This document shows, piece by piece, positions 8,182 through 17,620 of a DNA stretch of 64,000 bases. Each line of letters opens with the position of its first letter. Position 1 is the stretch's first letter. The position numbers were made by a program, and so were the translations under genes. The notes below the pieces were generated by a model. The model was not told the origin of the DNA and did not search any database. It saw only the letters and a program-made list of their open reading frames with translations. This stretch comes from Algimonas ampicilliniresistens (GTDB lineage Bacteria; Pseudomonadota; Alphaproteobacteria; Caulobacterales; Maricaulaceae): the NCBI RefSeq assembly GCF_030159955.1, contig NZ_BSNK01000001.1:868001-932000 (forward strand), read 5' to 3'.

Positions 8182-8871
8182 CTACTCGACGCCTTCAAAC
8201 GCGTAACCTGCGCTTCGAACAGTCCGAATGGGGTCGGACTTACCGGGCCGTTTCAAAGCTTTACGCAATCGGCCGATATGCACATCGACGGTTCGGGCCT
8301 CGACATAAACGTCACGCCCCCAGACAGCATCCAGCAATTGTTCGCGTGAGAAGACGCGCCCGGGATGCCGAGCAAAATGATCAAGTAATCGGAATTCAGT
8401 GGGTCCGAGGTGGATCAACTCGCCATCCCGTTTGACCCGGAAGGCCTGGCTGTCGACTTCGATGTCGCCAATCCGAATAATGTCTTCAAGTAGGCTCGGC
8501 TTGGCGCGGCGCATTAAGGCACGCGTCCGGGCGAAGAGTTCCGGCATTGAGAACGGCTTGATCATATAATCATCAGCCCCGAAATCTAGTCCGGTAATCC
8601 GGTCCGTCTCGTCACTCCGAGCCGTCAGCATAATGACTGGGGTTTTGGATGTTTCCTTACGGCGACGCAGACGACGGCACACTTCCACGCCGGACAGTTT
8701 GGGCAGCATCCAGTCGAGGAGAATAAGGTCAGGTGTGCGCTCAGACGCGAGCAATAAAGCTTCCTCACCATCCATAGCTAAGGCGGTTTCAAAACCTTCT
8801 TTTCCGAAATTATATTCAAGCAGGGTGGCGAGGGCGTCTTCGTCTTCAACGATTAGAACATAGGGCTTCAT
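8182..8871 (-). CDS. phoB: Phosphate regulon response regulator PhoB
   Basis: 229 residues. Receiver with Glu9/Asp10, phospho-acceptor Asp53 in LILLDWMLP, and KPF; OmpR-type winged helix from about residue 130, with HLGPTEFRLLDHFARHPG, VWGRDVYVEARTVDVHIGRLRKAL and RTVRSAGYAF, the classic PhoB signature. It activates phosphate-starvation genes by binding pho boxes. It is the last gene of a phoR-phoU-phoB run on the minus strand, 45 bases after phoU. Confidence 0.95.
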   Translation of the reverse strand: MKPYVLIVEDEDALATLLEYNFGKEGFETALAMDGEEALLLASERTPDLILLDWMLPKLSGVEVCRRLRRRKETSKTPVIMLTARSDETDRITGLDFGADDYMIKPFSMPELFARTRALMRRAKPSLLEDIIRIGDIEVDSQAFRVKRDGELIHLGPTEFRLLDHFARHPGRVFSREQLLDAVWGRDVYVEARTVDVHIGRLRKALKRPGKSDPIRTVRSAGYAFEGVE

Positions 8872-8916
8872 AATGGCCTCGTGCGTCTTTCTAGTAATCC
8901 AGCCTGATGAAACAGG

Positions 8917-9612
8917 CTATCGTAGCAACGACTGAACGGCGTCGTCGTCAATCAATTGGCTGCCATGGCTCGTAAAGTAGATGACCTCGCAGATGTTGGA
9001 GGTGTGATCCCCAATCCGTTCGAGATTCTTTGCGGCGAAGAGCAGAGCGGTTGATGCATTGATCATGGCTGAGTCGCCCATCATGTAGGTCAGCAATTCG
9101 CGAAGAATGGAATTATACATTTCATCAATATCGGAATCGGCCATCCAGACTTGTACAGCCGCTCTTGTATCTTCGCGCAGAAACGCATTCAGCGCTGCAG
9201 AGAGTTGCGATTTGACCTGACGCCCCATCCGCTCGACACCAACCGTCAAATCAATCTTGGACTGATCGTTAAGCGTGATCGCGCGTTTCGAAATACCTTC
9301 GGCCAGATCGCCAATCCGTTCTAAATCGGTCGCCACACGAATAGCTCCGATGGTCCTACGAAGGTCTGTCGCCATCGGATTTCGCAGCGCCAAAATTCGC
9401 ATGGCATCCGCATCAATTTTGGACTGAAGGTGATTGGCTTGCTGATCCCGTTCGATGACAGATCGCGCAAGGGAGTCATCTCTTGTCTTGAGCGCTCTGA
9501 CGGCATCCGCAACCATACCTTCGGCAAGGCTACCCAGATCGGAGAGGCTCGTGGTCAGCTCATTCAGGTCACTATCGTACCCGCTGACAATATGATTGGC
9601 CAAGCTGTTCAT
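8917..9612 (-). CDS. phoU: Phosphate signalling protein PhoU
   Basis: 231 residues from the ATG at 9612 (a TTG at 9630 is possible but has no better ribosome site). Two tandem PhoU three-helix repeats: first with ADAVRALKTRD and RDQQANHLQSKIDADAMRI-like residues, second after about residue 115. PhoU links phosphate transport (PstSCAB) to PhoR and dampens PhoB phosphorylation. The pst transporter genes that usually lie between phoR and phoU in this class are absent here, with only about 100 bases between the two genes. Confidence 0.95.
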   Translation of the reverse strand: MNSLANHIVSGYDSDLNELTTSLSDLGSLAEGMVADAVRALKTRDDSLARSVIERDQQANHLQSKIDADAMRILALRNPMATDLRRTIGAIRVATDLERIGDLAEGISKRAITLNDQSKIDLTVGVERMGRQVKSQLSAALNAFLREDTRAAVQVWMADSDIDEMYNSILRELLTYMMGDSAMINASTALLFAAKNLERIGDHTSNICEVIYFTSHGSQLIDDDAVQSLLR

Positions 9613-9714
9613 ACGAACGGTCCCAGACAAGGCTGCAGAGAGATCTGCAAGCCCCTGATTCTCAAAGATTACTCTATGGGAGAGGTCCGTGACAAGTTTG
9701 TGAAAGAAACATGA

Positions 9715-11079
9715 CTATACAGTTTTCGTCTCACCCTGTTTAACGGGTGCATCTTGAGGCGGTGCTTCTGCGATAGATTGGCTCTCCTGATAGACGATGC
9801 AGAACTCGGTCCCTTGGCCCGGTTCACTGCGAATATAAAGGCCAGCCCGGTGCCGCCGGGCGATGTGCTTGACGATAGCTAGCCCAAGGCCTGTTCCCTT
9901 TTCCTGAGAGGATAGATCGCCTGCGACGCGGTAGAACCGTTCACCAACCCGCGGGAGGTGTTCGCGAGCAAAACCAGGGCCTGAGTCCGAAATAGTAATT
10001 GTGTAGATGGGCAGCGGGCTGGTTGGGGCTGGATTGATCGCGCGCGTTGTTGTGGTTTCTGGGAGGCGCCCATCCGCGAACAGAATACCTGGCTTCCATT
10101 GGTCGAACCGGCTCAGTGTAATGTAAATAGTGGAGCCGGGCGGCGATAGCTTGGTCGCATTTTCGATCAAGTTCAGGCAAAGCTGTATCGTTTCGTCCTG
10201 ATGTCCCGGAACGATCGAACGTTTCTTCTTTTTATATTTGAGTTTGACGCCGCGAGCGTCCGCCATCGGCGCGATATGTTCTGATTGTTCGATGCGGCGC
10301 AAAGACAGCAGATCTCGGATCAGACGCTGCATCCGTTCGGCCTGTTGCGCCATGATCCCAAGAAACCGTTCGCGCGCTTCGGGGTCATCTTTCGCATGAC
10401 CGCGAAGCGTTTCGATATAGCCGAGCAGGGACGCCATAGGCGTTTTGAGCTCGTGACTCGCATTAGCCAGAAAATCCGCGCGGCGCTGATTGCCAAGAAC
10501 CAATTCAGTCACATCGTTCATCACCACCAAAACAATCATACGCCCGGACCCGTCTTCCACAGGCGTCACCGAGGAGAATAAAAGGGAGATGTAGCTTTCT
10601 GCTGGGACTTCGCGGTGAACCATGAGCGGTTCAGGCGTGTAGCCTGCTAAGGCTGTGGCGAGCCGATCCGTAATCCCTGAATCTCTTACATAGACACTTA
10701 GGGGTCGGCCCAATGTGTCCATCTCAATCAATGACCGCGCCATAGGATTGGCGTGGATGACGCGACCATCACGGTCCAGCACGGCGATGGCTTGGGGCAG
10801 GGCGTCAGTCAGGGTTGCGGCAAAGCGTGCGCCGGACAGGAAGGCATCGGGATCTGCAGGAAGCTTACGCCGTGAGGACCGGACAGCGCGGCTTAGTCGC
10901 AGGAAAAAGATGATCGATACCCAGAAGGCCGCAAGTGTCGCGATGCCAATCCAGATGGGAACACGCGCGAGCGCAGCCATGCTGGCAATAGCGATGAATG
11001 CCAGCACAGACAGAACGACAATGTCTGAGCCGCGTAAGGCGTCTAGGGCCTCATTATCCATCGGGTCACCCATGGCCAT
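9715..11079 (-). CDS. phoR: Phosphate regulon sensor kinase PhoR
   Basis: 454 residues. Two N-terminal membrane helices (about 20-38 and 41-62), a PAS domain (about 90-190, DALPQAIAVLDRDGRVIHANP), the HisKA dimerisation helix with phospho-acceptor His209 in SHELKTP, and a HATPase domain with LNLIENATKLSP, DSGPGFAREHLPRVGERFYR and KGTGLGLAIVKHI. This is the normal PhoR layout. An unusual basic run KYKKKKRSIV lies near residue 280, in the early ATPase domain. First gene of phoR-phoU-phoB. The start region MAMGDPMDNE offers several ATGs. Confidence 0.93.
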   Translation of the reverse strand: MAMGDPMDNEALDALRGSDIVVLSVLAFIAIASMAALARVPIWIGIATLAAFWVSIIFFLRLSRAVRSSRRKLPADPDAFLSGARFAATLTDALPQAIAVLDRDGRVIHANPMARSLIEMDTLGRPLSVYVRDSGITDRLATALAGYTPEPLMVHREVPAESYISLLFSSVTPVEDGSGRMIVLVVMNDVTELVLGNQRRADFLANASHELKTPMASLLGYIETLRGHAKDDPEARERFLGIMAQQAERMQRLIRDLLSLRRIEQSEHIAPMADARGVKLKYKKKKRSIVPGHQDETIQLCLNLIENATKLSPPGSTIYITLSRFDQWKPGILFADGRLPETTTTRAINPAPTSPLPIYTITISDSGPGFAREHLPRVGERFYRVAGDLSSQEKGTGLGLAIVKHIARRHRAGLYIRSEPGQGTEFCIVYQESQSIAEAPPQDAPVKQGETKTV

Positions 11080-11219
11080 GAGGGCCTAGTGGCGGATGGA
11101 TCGCATGGCGTCCAGAGCGTAGCGGACACGATCGGTTCCTTACGCGAAGATGACAAAAATCACACTCGCTTGGCATCATGGTCTCTATTAAACGGGATAT
11201 AACGGGAATCTTTGCCTAA

Positions 11220-11238
11220 ATTATCGTTTTTCGATAAT
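11220..11238. promoter_or_regulatory. Inverted repeat upstream of RND efflux operon
   Basis: Perfect 7-base arms ATTATCG / CGATAAT separated by five T, followed closely by a TTGACT (11245-11250) that could be a -35 element. It lies in the 259-base gap between phoR and the efflux operon. A plausible repressor site for the efflux genes. A second repeat, AGAGAC / GTCTCT at 11286-11306, is nearer the start codon. No cognate regulator is adjacent. Confidence 0.4.
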
Positions 11239-11338
11239 GTTTTGTTGACTTACGGAATGCGTTCTGGTTGTTCATGGTGCAAGCTAGAGACTTGAGTCGG
11301 GTCTCTGTAAAATGTGAACGCAAAGAGGCGCGGGACAG

Positions 11339-12811
11339 ATGCGGGAAAGATATTCGATGCAGAGTCATAAAGGGCTAGCCCATGCTGCAGTGATCGCAAT
11401 GGCGATGAGCCTGTCCGCCTGCGCAAGCATGATTAATCCGGTGGAGCCAACAATCGTCGACTTGACCGAAGCAGTCCCGGCTGCGCCAAATTGGTCCGAA
11501 CCTGCCGCTGACACCTTACCGCAAACCGATTGGGTGGAGAGCTTCGGAGATGAGGACCTCACGCGATTGGTTGCCAAAGCCCGTGCCGATAATCCATCCT
11601 TACGACGGACCTTGGCGCAGCTTGACCAAGCGTTTGCTCGCAAGCGTGTGAGCCGTGCTGGTCTCTATCCAACACTTAATGGAAGCTCGTCAGCCACCCG
11701 CTCTGAGGGCGGAGTTGGATTTAATACTGGGTCGACTCGATATGGTATTGGTGTCGGGTCTTCTTGGGAGGTCGATCTTTTCAATCGTATACGCGACCAA
11801 ATATCGTCTGATAGTGAAGGGATAGAGGCTTCGGCAGCCGATGTAGCGGCTTTGGAATTGTCAGTCACAAGCCGTTTAGCCTCAGGCTGGTTTGATGCCA
11901 TTGAGTCTGGATTGCTCGTTGATCTATCAGCGGAAGAAATACGGACGCAGGAACGGTCGCTTCGGTTGACGCAACGACGTTTTGAAAGTGGTCTAACAGG
12001 GTCGTCTGACGTTCGACTGGCCCGATCCTCTATCGCGAGTGCGCAAGCGCAAGAACAGTCCCGCCTCCAACTTAGAGATGCTACGCTTCGGAGTATTCAG
12101 ACTCTGGTCCGGGATTACCCGGATGCAGACATTACACTCCCCTCTGATCTTCCGTCACTACCAGCGTTTGTGGGGGCGGGAACGCCCGCTGATATGCTGG
12201 CGCGTCGCCCAGATGTCATTGCTGCGGAGCGTCGTATTGCTCAAGCGGGGCTTGATGTTGATGTCGCCCGGAAGGCACTTTATCCGAGCCTGTCCCTAGA
12301 CGGCAGTATCGGTGATCAGTCTCTTAATTCCTTGGGTGATGTGTTGGACCTCAAAAGCCTTGCTATGGAAATAGGGGGAACACTCACGGCACCAATCTTC
12401 CAAGGTGGGCGTTTGAAGGCTCAAGTCGAGTCTCAAAGGGCGCAACTTGAAGCTCAAATCGAAACTTATGCGGAAACCGTATTGGCGGCCTATGAAGAGG
12501 TTGAGAACGCGTTGGATGCTGAGAAACGCCTGGAAGCACGCGAGGCGGCTCTCCGTATATCGCTGGATGAGGCGATTATGGCGGAAGAGCGTCTAGAGCT
12601 TCGCTATACGGAAGGTCTCGCGACTATTTTGCAGCTTCTTGATGCACAGTCGCGACGTATCAATGCCGAGGGCCAAATCATTTCTGCCCGAGCGGAACGT
12701 CTTTCCAATCGTGTCCGCCTCCATGTCGCGCTAGGAGGGTCGGGATATGATCGACCGTCCGATCTACAAGAAAACCCTCCGCTTGAGGTCCTAGGATTTA
12801 CCCTGCCATGA
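11339..12811 (+). CDS. Outer-membrane efflux lipoprotein, NodT/TolC family
   Basis: 490 residues. The N-terminus (from Met7) is a lipoprotein signal with lipobox LSAC at about residues 25-28. Two OEP repeats follow: YPTLNGSSSATRSEGG and SSWEVDLFNRIRDQ in repeat 1, PDVIAAERRIAQAGLDVDVARKALYPSL in repeat 2, ending with the typical LLDAQSRRINAEGQ region. It forms the trimeric outer-membrane channel of a tripartite exporter. First gene of the operon; its stop overlaps the adaptor start (ATGA). The substrate is not deducible. Confidence 0.93.
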   Translation: MRERYSMQSHKGLAHAAVIAMAMSLSACASMINPVEPTIVDLTEAVPAAPNWSEPAADTLPQTDWVESFGDEDLTRLVAKARADNPSLRRTLAQLDQAFARKRVSRAGLYPTLNGSSSATRSEGGVGFNTGSTRYGIGVGSSWEVDLFNRIRDQISSDSEGIEASAADVAALELSVTSRLASGWFDAIESGLLVDLSAEEIRTQERSLRLTQRRFESGLTGSSDVRLARSSIASAQAQEQSRLQLRDATLRSIQTLVRDYPDADITLPSDLPSLPAFVGAGTPADMLARRPDVIAAERRIAQAGLDVDVARKALYPSLSLDGSIGDQSLNSLGDVLDLKSLAMEIGGTLTAPIFQGGRLKAQVESQRAQLEAQIETYAETVLAAYEEVENALDAEKRLEAREAALRISLDEAIMAEERLELRYTEGLATILQLLDAQSRRINAEGQIISARAERLSNRVRLHVALGGSGYDRPSDLQENPPLEVLGFTLP

Positions 12812-14403
12812 ATGCCACAGTAATAGACTCATATAACGATCCAAACGGGTCGCCAGATTCAGGCGATGACGGTGTTGGTAACAAGGGGCTCACGCGGGCC
12901 CCTCTCGTCATTGTTCCAATTGGCTTTATCGTCGGTATCGCCGCGCTCATTCTCGCGGGCGGTGGGGGTGAAGATGCCAAACCTCCGGTGGCAGAGTTGG
13001 CGCTGTTAGGTCTCTTTATGATCCTTGGGATTGTCTCGATCATAATGGCTATTCGTCTGAGCAAACCGAAAGTTCGTCGTGGGATCAGTCGCCGAATTCA
13101 ATCCATTCTCTTGCCAATTTTGGTGCTTTTGTTGTTCCCGATGGCCGCGATTGCGATCATCAATGCGACCGCTGAGCCTGAAGAACAGCGACGTCCTTTC
13201 ACGCCATTGGCCGTGATGGCCGACTATGCCACACAACGAGACGTTCGCTTGACGGTGCGCACGCAAGGTGAAGCGCGTCCGCAAACAGAGATTGATCTGG
13301 TTCCGCAAGTGGGCGGCAAAATTGTCTATGTCTCTCCGAATTTCATTGAAGGTGGCATTTTTCGCAAAGGCGAGACACTCGTTCGTATCGATCCGAGCGA
13401 TTATAATGTGGCCGTCATTCGGGCTGAGGCTGGCGTTGCCCAAGCCCAACAGGTTCTGACTCGTGAAATTGCTGAGGGCGAAATCGCCCGGACAGATTAT
13501 GAAGATTTGGGACGCGGCGAACCGAGTCAGCTGGCTCTGCGCCTGCCCCAACGGCAACAGGCCGAGGCGGCCCTGATGGCGGCTCAAGCTGATCTTGATA
13601 ATGCGAAACTGCAGCTCACGCGAACCTCTGTCACCGCGCCTTTCGCGGGACGTGTGCGCTCAAAGAGTTCTGATATTGGGCAGTTCGTGACACCTGGTTC
13701 GCGGTTAGGCCGAGTGTTTTCGACGGACATTGTCGAAGTTCGCTTGCCATTTACGGATGCGGATATGGCGAAAATCGATCTTTCGATTGCCTATGTTGCT
13801 AAGGACCGCGCGTCCGCCCCTTTGGCTAAGTTATCGACGACAATCGGTGGTGTGCGCCAAGAATGGGAAGGTCGCATCATGCGCACGGACGCGACATATG
13901 ACACGCAATCTCGCGCGTTATTTGCGATTGCCGAGGTCTTTGACCCATATGGCACGGGTGCATCCGTCAATGGCGTGCCTATCGCGCCAGGTCTGTTCGT
14001 GGATGCTGAGATCGACGGCAAGCTTCTAGAGAATGCGATTGTCATTCCGCGCGATGGTCTGCGGGTTGAGGACGAGATCTACACGGTTGATGACAAAGGA
14101 AAGGCTTCGATCCGTAAGGTCGTTGTGCTGGATGCATCGCCTCAACGCGCTGTATTGGCATCAGGCGTGAAGCCCGGTGAACTGGTTGTTCTATCACCAA
14201 TGGAACGGTCTCGTGTATCGATCCCGCTGAAGGTTTTGGACGTAAATAATCCTGATACTGTGCTGGTTGAACCCGAAGAACCTGAGTGGATGAAAGAGCG
14301 CGGTAAGGGCAAAGATCGCCCAAGTGATGACACGGAATCGTCAGATGACTCGGACGCTGATGAGTCCGATAGTGGCGGTGAGAGTGAAGGGTCTTCAGAA
14401 TGA
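12808..14403 (+). CDS. RND periplasmic adaptor (membrane fusion protein) with extra N-terminal membrane helices
   Basis: 531 residues, longer than the usual 350-420. The MFP core spans about 150-470: QGEARPQTEIDLVPQVGGKI, an alpha-hairpin (about 205-275, coiled coil), LTRTSVTAPFAGRV and a beta-barrel ending in VIPRDGLRVEDEIYTV. Before it are three hydrophobic segments (about 30-50, 66-84, 98-118) where a normal adaptor has one signal or anchor. After it is a highly acidic Ser/Asp/Glu tail (about 500-531). Overlaps its neighbours on both sides by ATGA. The extra helices and the tail are unusual and may tie the adaptor to the pump or to another partner. Confidence 0.92.
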   Translation: MNATVIDSYNDPNGSPDSGDDGVGNKGLTRAPLVIVPIGFIVGIAALILAGGGGEDAKPPVAELALLGLFMILGIVSIIMAIRLSKPKVRRGISRRIQSILLPILVLLLFPMAAIAIINATAEPEEQRRPFTPLAVMADYATQRDVRLTVRTQGEARPQTEIDLVPQVGGKIVYVSPNFIEGGIFRKGETLVRIDPSDYNVAVIRAEAGVAQAQQVLTREIAEGEIARTDYEDLGRGEPSQLALRLPQRQQAEAALMAAQADLDNAKLQLTRTSVTAPFAGRVRSKSSDIGQFVTPGSRLGRVFSTDIVEVRLPFTDADMAKIDLSIAYVAKDRASAPLAKLSTTIGGVRQEWEGRIMRTDATYDTQSRALFAIAEVFDPYGTGASVNGVPIAPGLFVDAEIDGKLLENAIVIPRDGLRVEDEIYTVDDKGKASIRKVVVLDASPQRAVLASGVKPGELVVLSPMERSRVSIPLKVLDVNNPDTVLVEPEEPEWMKERGKGKDRPSDDTESSDDSDADESDSGGESEGSSE

Positions 14404-17400
14404 AGAAGCTGATTACATATTTTGTCCGCAACCCTGTTGCGGCAAACCTCCTCATGAGCCTGATGTTCCTCGGCGGCATCTGGGGTTATTTCAGTCTTGA
14501 ACGCGAGTTCATTCCGCAAACGACGATTAACGGTATGTCCGTTAGCGTATCTTGGCCGGGTGCGTCCCCGCGGGATGTTGAGCAACAGCTCGTTGTTAGG
14601 ATCGAAGAAGCTGTCGATGGTCTCGACGGCATTGATTATATCGAAGGCAATGCGCGCGAAGGCTCCGCGAATGTGAATATTCGCACCAAGATCGGCATCG
14701 ATTACGAAAAGATGCTGGATGAGGTGAAGGCCCGCGTCGACGCGATTCAAAACCTGCCGCCGGATGCATTCCGTCCTCAAGTGTTCCGATGGGACGCGCG
14801 TCCTGACATCATGTATCTCGCACTTTACGGGGATATGGACAGGCTCACGCTTCAGCGTGAGGCAACGCAGCTCCGACAAGAACTATCGAAATTGCCCGGT
14901 CTCCAGCTCACGACACAAGTCTCCAAGATGGACGAACAGGTCACGATCGAGATCTCGGAAGAGGCTCTCCGGCGCTATGGCTTGACGTTTAGCCAAGTCG
15001 CACAAGCGATCTCAGGGGCGTCCGTCAATTTGTCTGCGGGTACGGTCGAAACGTCCGCCGGTAACTTGCAGCTTCGGGCTCGTAATCTCGCCAATAATGC
15101 GGACGAATTTAATAATATTATCGTTCGGCAAACGGCCCAAGGGGGGACCGTTCGCGTTCGCGATATTGCCACCGTTATTGATGGGTTTGCGGAGGATGAC
15201 TTCGAAGCGACCTTTAATGGAGAGACGACGGCTATTTTCCAGGTTAACTCTCCGGACCATATGAATATCACGAAATCTGGCGAGGCGATCCGTCAGTTCG
15301 AAAAGGACATTGCTGACCGTCTTCCACCAGATTTGAGCTTTAGAATATGGTTTGATGGATCGACCATGTTTGACAGCCGTATGCAGCTGATTGGCAGCAA
15401 TGCGCTGACGGGTATGGTGCTCGTTCTCATCATCTTGATGTTGTTCCTCCGTCCTAAAGTGGCGATTTGGGTGACGATTGGGATTGGCGCGGCCTTTATG
15501 GGTGCGATCGCTATCGCACCCCATATCGGCATCACGCTGAATATGATTTCTCTGTTCGCCTTCCTGCTTGTGATCGGGATTGTCGTCGATGACGCCATTG
15601 TCGTGGGCGAGAGTATTCATTTGCATAATGAGAATGGAATCGAAGGCGAACGCGCAGCCGTTGGCGGCGCCTATATGGTCGCTAAGCCAGTGTTTTTCGC
15701 GGTCGTCACGACCATTATTATGTTCCTGCCATTCCTCTTTATGTCGGGGCCGATCCAGGCAATCTTTAGCCAGATCAGTCTGGTCGTTGTGGCTGTTCTT
15801 GTATTCTCTCTGATAGAGGCGTTTTTCATCCTGCCGGCACACTTACGGCATATGAAACATGTCGAGCCGTCATCGAACAAATTGTTGGCTCTACAGAATA
15901 AGATTGCCGACAGTCTGATCACCTTTGCCAAGACTGTTTTCCGTCCTCTGGTCGCAACGCTGATCCGTTGGCGCTATATCACCGTGTCCGCTTTTATTGG
16001 CATGATGATCATGGCCTTCACTCTGCTGATTACAGGTGTGGCACCAACCGCTTTTATCCCTGAAGTCGAAGGCGACATGGTCAGCGTGAATGCACGTTTC
16101 CCTGAAGGCACGTCGTTTGAGCGGGTCAATCAAGCCCGAAGCCAGATTGATGCGGGCATTAAGAAGCTTAACGAGAATGCACAAAGTGACTTTGGCATTC
16201 CCGGGCCTATCATCGATAAGCCCGGAACGATTGCCGAGGGGCGCAGGATTGATGGCTTTTTGGGACTTGCGGCAAACGATGATCGTCGCCGTATTTCGAC
16301 CAAGGATATTGCCGATAAGCTTGAAACATATGTTGGGCCTATACCGGACGCATTCCGGGTCACTTACGGGTTTACCGAAGGTGGGTCCGGTCAGGGCGGC
16401 GGACTATTCTATGGGGTTGCCGCGTCGGATGAAGACGACCTTCGTCTCGCTGTTCTCGACATTAAAAACCACATGGAAACCTATCCCGACATTTCCAGCG
16501 CTTGGGATGGGCTCGAGAGCTCAGCCAGTGAAATTCGCTTTACGCTGAAGCCCGGGGCCGAAACACTTGGAATAACCTTGGCTGATGTGACCCGTCAGGT
16601 TCGGGAGGCTTTCTATGGTCGCGAAGTTCAGCGCTTACCTCGAAATGGCGAGGATGTTCGCGTGATGGTCCGTTATCCAGAAGCGGCGCGTGACAGCTTT
16701 GATAGTCTCAATAATCTGCGGATCCGCGCGGCGAACGGCGTCGAAGTGCCGCTCTATTCTGTCGCGGAAGTGGAAATTGCTGAGGGTATCGGTCGGGTCA
16801 ATCGTCGCGACCGTAAACGCGTCGAGTATACTGGCGCACGAATTCGCGGTGAGCAAACGCGTATCGCTGAAATCCGTAAGGATATGGATGAGAACTTCTT
16901 CCCGCAGTGGGAACTTCGCCATCCGCGCGCAAGCCGGGTGTCTGTCGGTGAGGACGAGATTCAGTCAAACTTTATGGCGGAACTTAAGATCAGCCTGATC
17001 GCGATTGTATTGGCGACCTACGTCCTCTTAGCGATCGCTTTCCGGTCCTATGCTCAGCCCATCCTAATCCTTGTTGCCTTGCCCTTTGCGGCTGTGGGTA
17101 TGATCTTCGGTAATATTGTTACCGGCGTTCCCTTTGGCATGTTCTCGATCTTCGGGTTCTTTGCCGCGACGGGGGTGGCGATGAACGATAACCTCGTGCT
17201 GATCGATTATGTCAATCGGCTGAGAGCCAGGGGTGTGGGGGCCTATCAAGCGATGTTGGATGCTTGCGTCGCACGTTTCCGCCCGATCTTGCTGACCTCG
17301 GTCACGACCTTCGTCGGGTTGATTCCAATTTTGTTTGAAACGAGCCCGCAGGCTGAGTTCCTGAAGCCGATGGTTGTCGCGCTCGCATTCGGGGTTTTGT

Positions 17401-17609
17401 TCGACTTCTTCCTCACTCTGATGCTTGTTCCAGCCATGTACGGCATCGGTGTGGACATAAATCGTTTCTTCAAAGGGCTATGGAACGGCACAAAATACCC
17501 GCCACTAGGGTCCAGATATGATCCTGAACTCGCTCTGGCGTTAGACGATTTCGAGCTTGAAACGCCGTCGACAGGCGGCCCTAAATCCTCGCCGCTTCCG
17601 GCCGAATAA
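14400..17609 (+). CDS. RND multidrug/heavy-substrate efflux pump, AcrB-like
   Basis: 1069 residues, full length for an HAE-type RND transporter: TM1 near residues 10-30 with FVRNPVAANLL, two large periplasmic loops, and TM4 with the proton-relay Asp pair in FLLVIGIVVDDAIVVGESI (about residues 390-410). The second half repeats the layout, with FFAATGVAMNDNLVLIDYVNRLR near residue 925. It drives substrates from inner membrane/periplasm to the outer-membrane channel encoded two genes upstream. The ATG overlaps the adaptor stop. No local regulator gene. Confidence 0.95.
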   Translation: MKKLITYFVRNPVAANLLMSLMFLGGIWGYFSLEREFIPQTTINGMSVSVSWPGASPRDVEQQLVVRIEEAVDGLDGIDYIEGNAREGSANVNIRTKIGIDYEKMLDEVKARVDAIQNLPPDAFRPQVFRWDARPDIMYLALYGDMDRLTLQREATQLRQELSKLPGLQLTTQVSKMDEQVTIEISEEALRRYGLTFSQVAQAISGASVNLSAGTVETSAGNLQLRARNLANNADEFNNIIVRQTAQGGTVRVRDIATVIDGFAEDDFEATFNGETTAIFQVNSPDHMNITKSGEAIRQFEKDIADRLPPDLSFRIWFDGSTMFDSRMQLIGSNALTGMVLVLIILMLFLRPKVAIWVTIGIGAAFMGAIAIAPHIGITLNMISLFAFLLVIGIVVDDAIVVGESIHLHNENGIEGERAAVGGAYMVAKPVFFAVVTTIIMFLPFLFMSGPIQAIFSQISLVVVAVLVFSLIEAFFILPAHLRHMKHVEPSSNKLLALQNKIADSLITFAKTVFRPLVATLIRWRYITVSAFIGMMIMAFTLLITGVAPTAFIPEVEGDMVSVNARFPEGTSFERVNQARSQIDAGIKKLNENAQSDFGIPGPIIDKPGTIAEGRRIDGFLGLAANDDRRRISTKDIADKLETYVGPIPDAFRVTYGFTEGGSGQGGGLFYGVAASDEDDLRLAVLDIKNHMETYPDISSAWDGLESSASEIRFTLKPGAETLGITLADVTRQVREAFYGREVQRLPRNGEDVRVMVRYPEAARDSFDSLNNLRIRAANGVEVPLYSVAEVEIAEGIGRVNRRDRKRVEYTGARIRGEQTRIAEIRKDMDENFFPQWELRHPRASRVSVGEDEIQSNFMAELKISLIAIVLATYVLLAIAFRSYAQPILILVALPFAAVGMIFGNIVTGVPFGMFSIFGFFAATGVAMNDNLVLIDYVNRLRARGVGAYQAMLDACVARFRPILLTSVTTFVGLIPILFETSPQAEFLKPMVVALAFGVLFDFFLTLMLVPAMYGIGVDINRFFKGLWNGTKYPPLGSRYDPELALALDDFELETPSTGGPKSSPLPAE

Positions 17610-17620
17610 AAGGACTTACA

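Noticed and set aside
15012-15842. 276-codon reading frame antisense to the RND pump gene
   Set aside because: Lies wholly inside a clear pump gene, has no recognisable domain and low-complexity His/Asp/Asn composition typical of a shadow frame.
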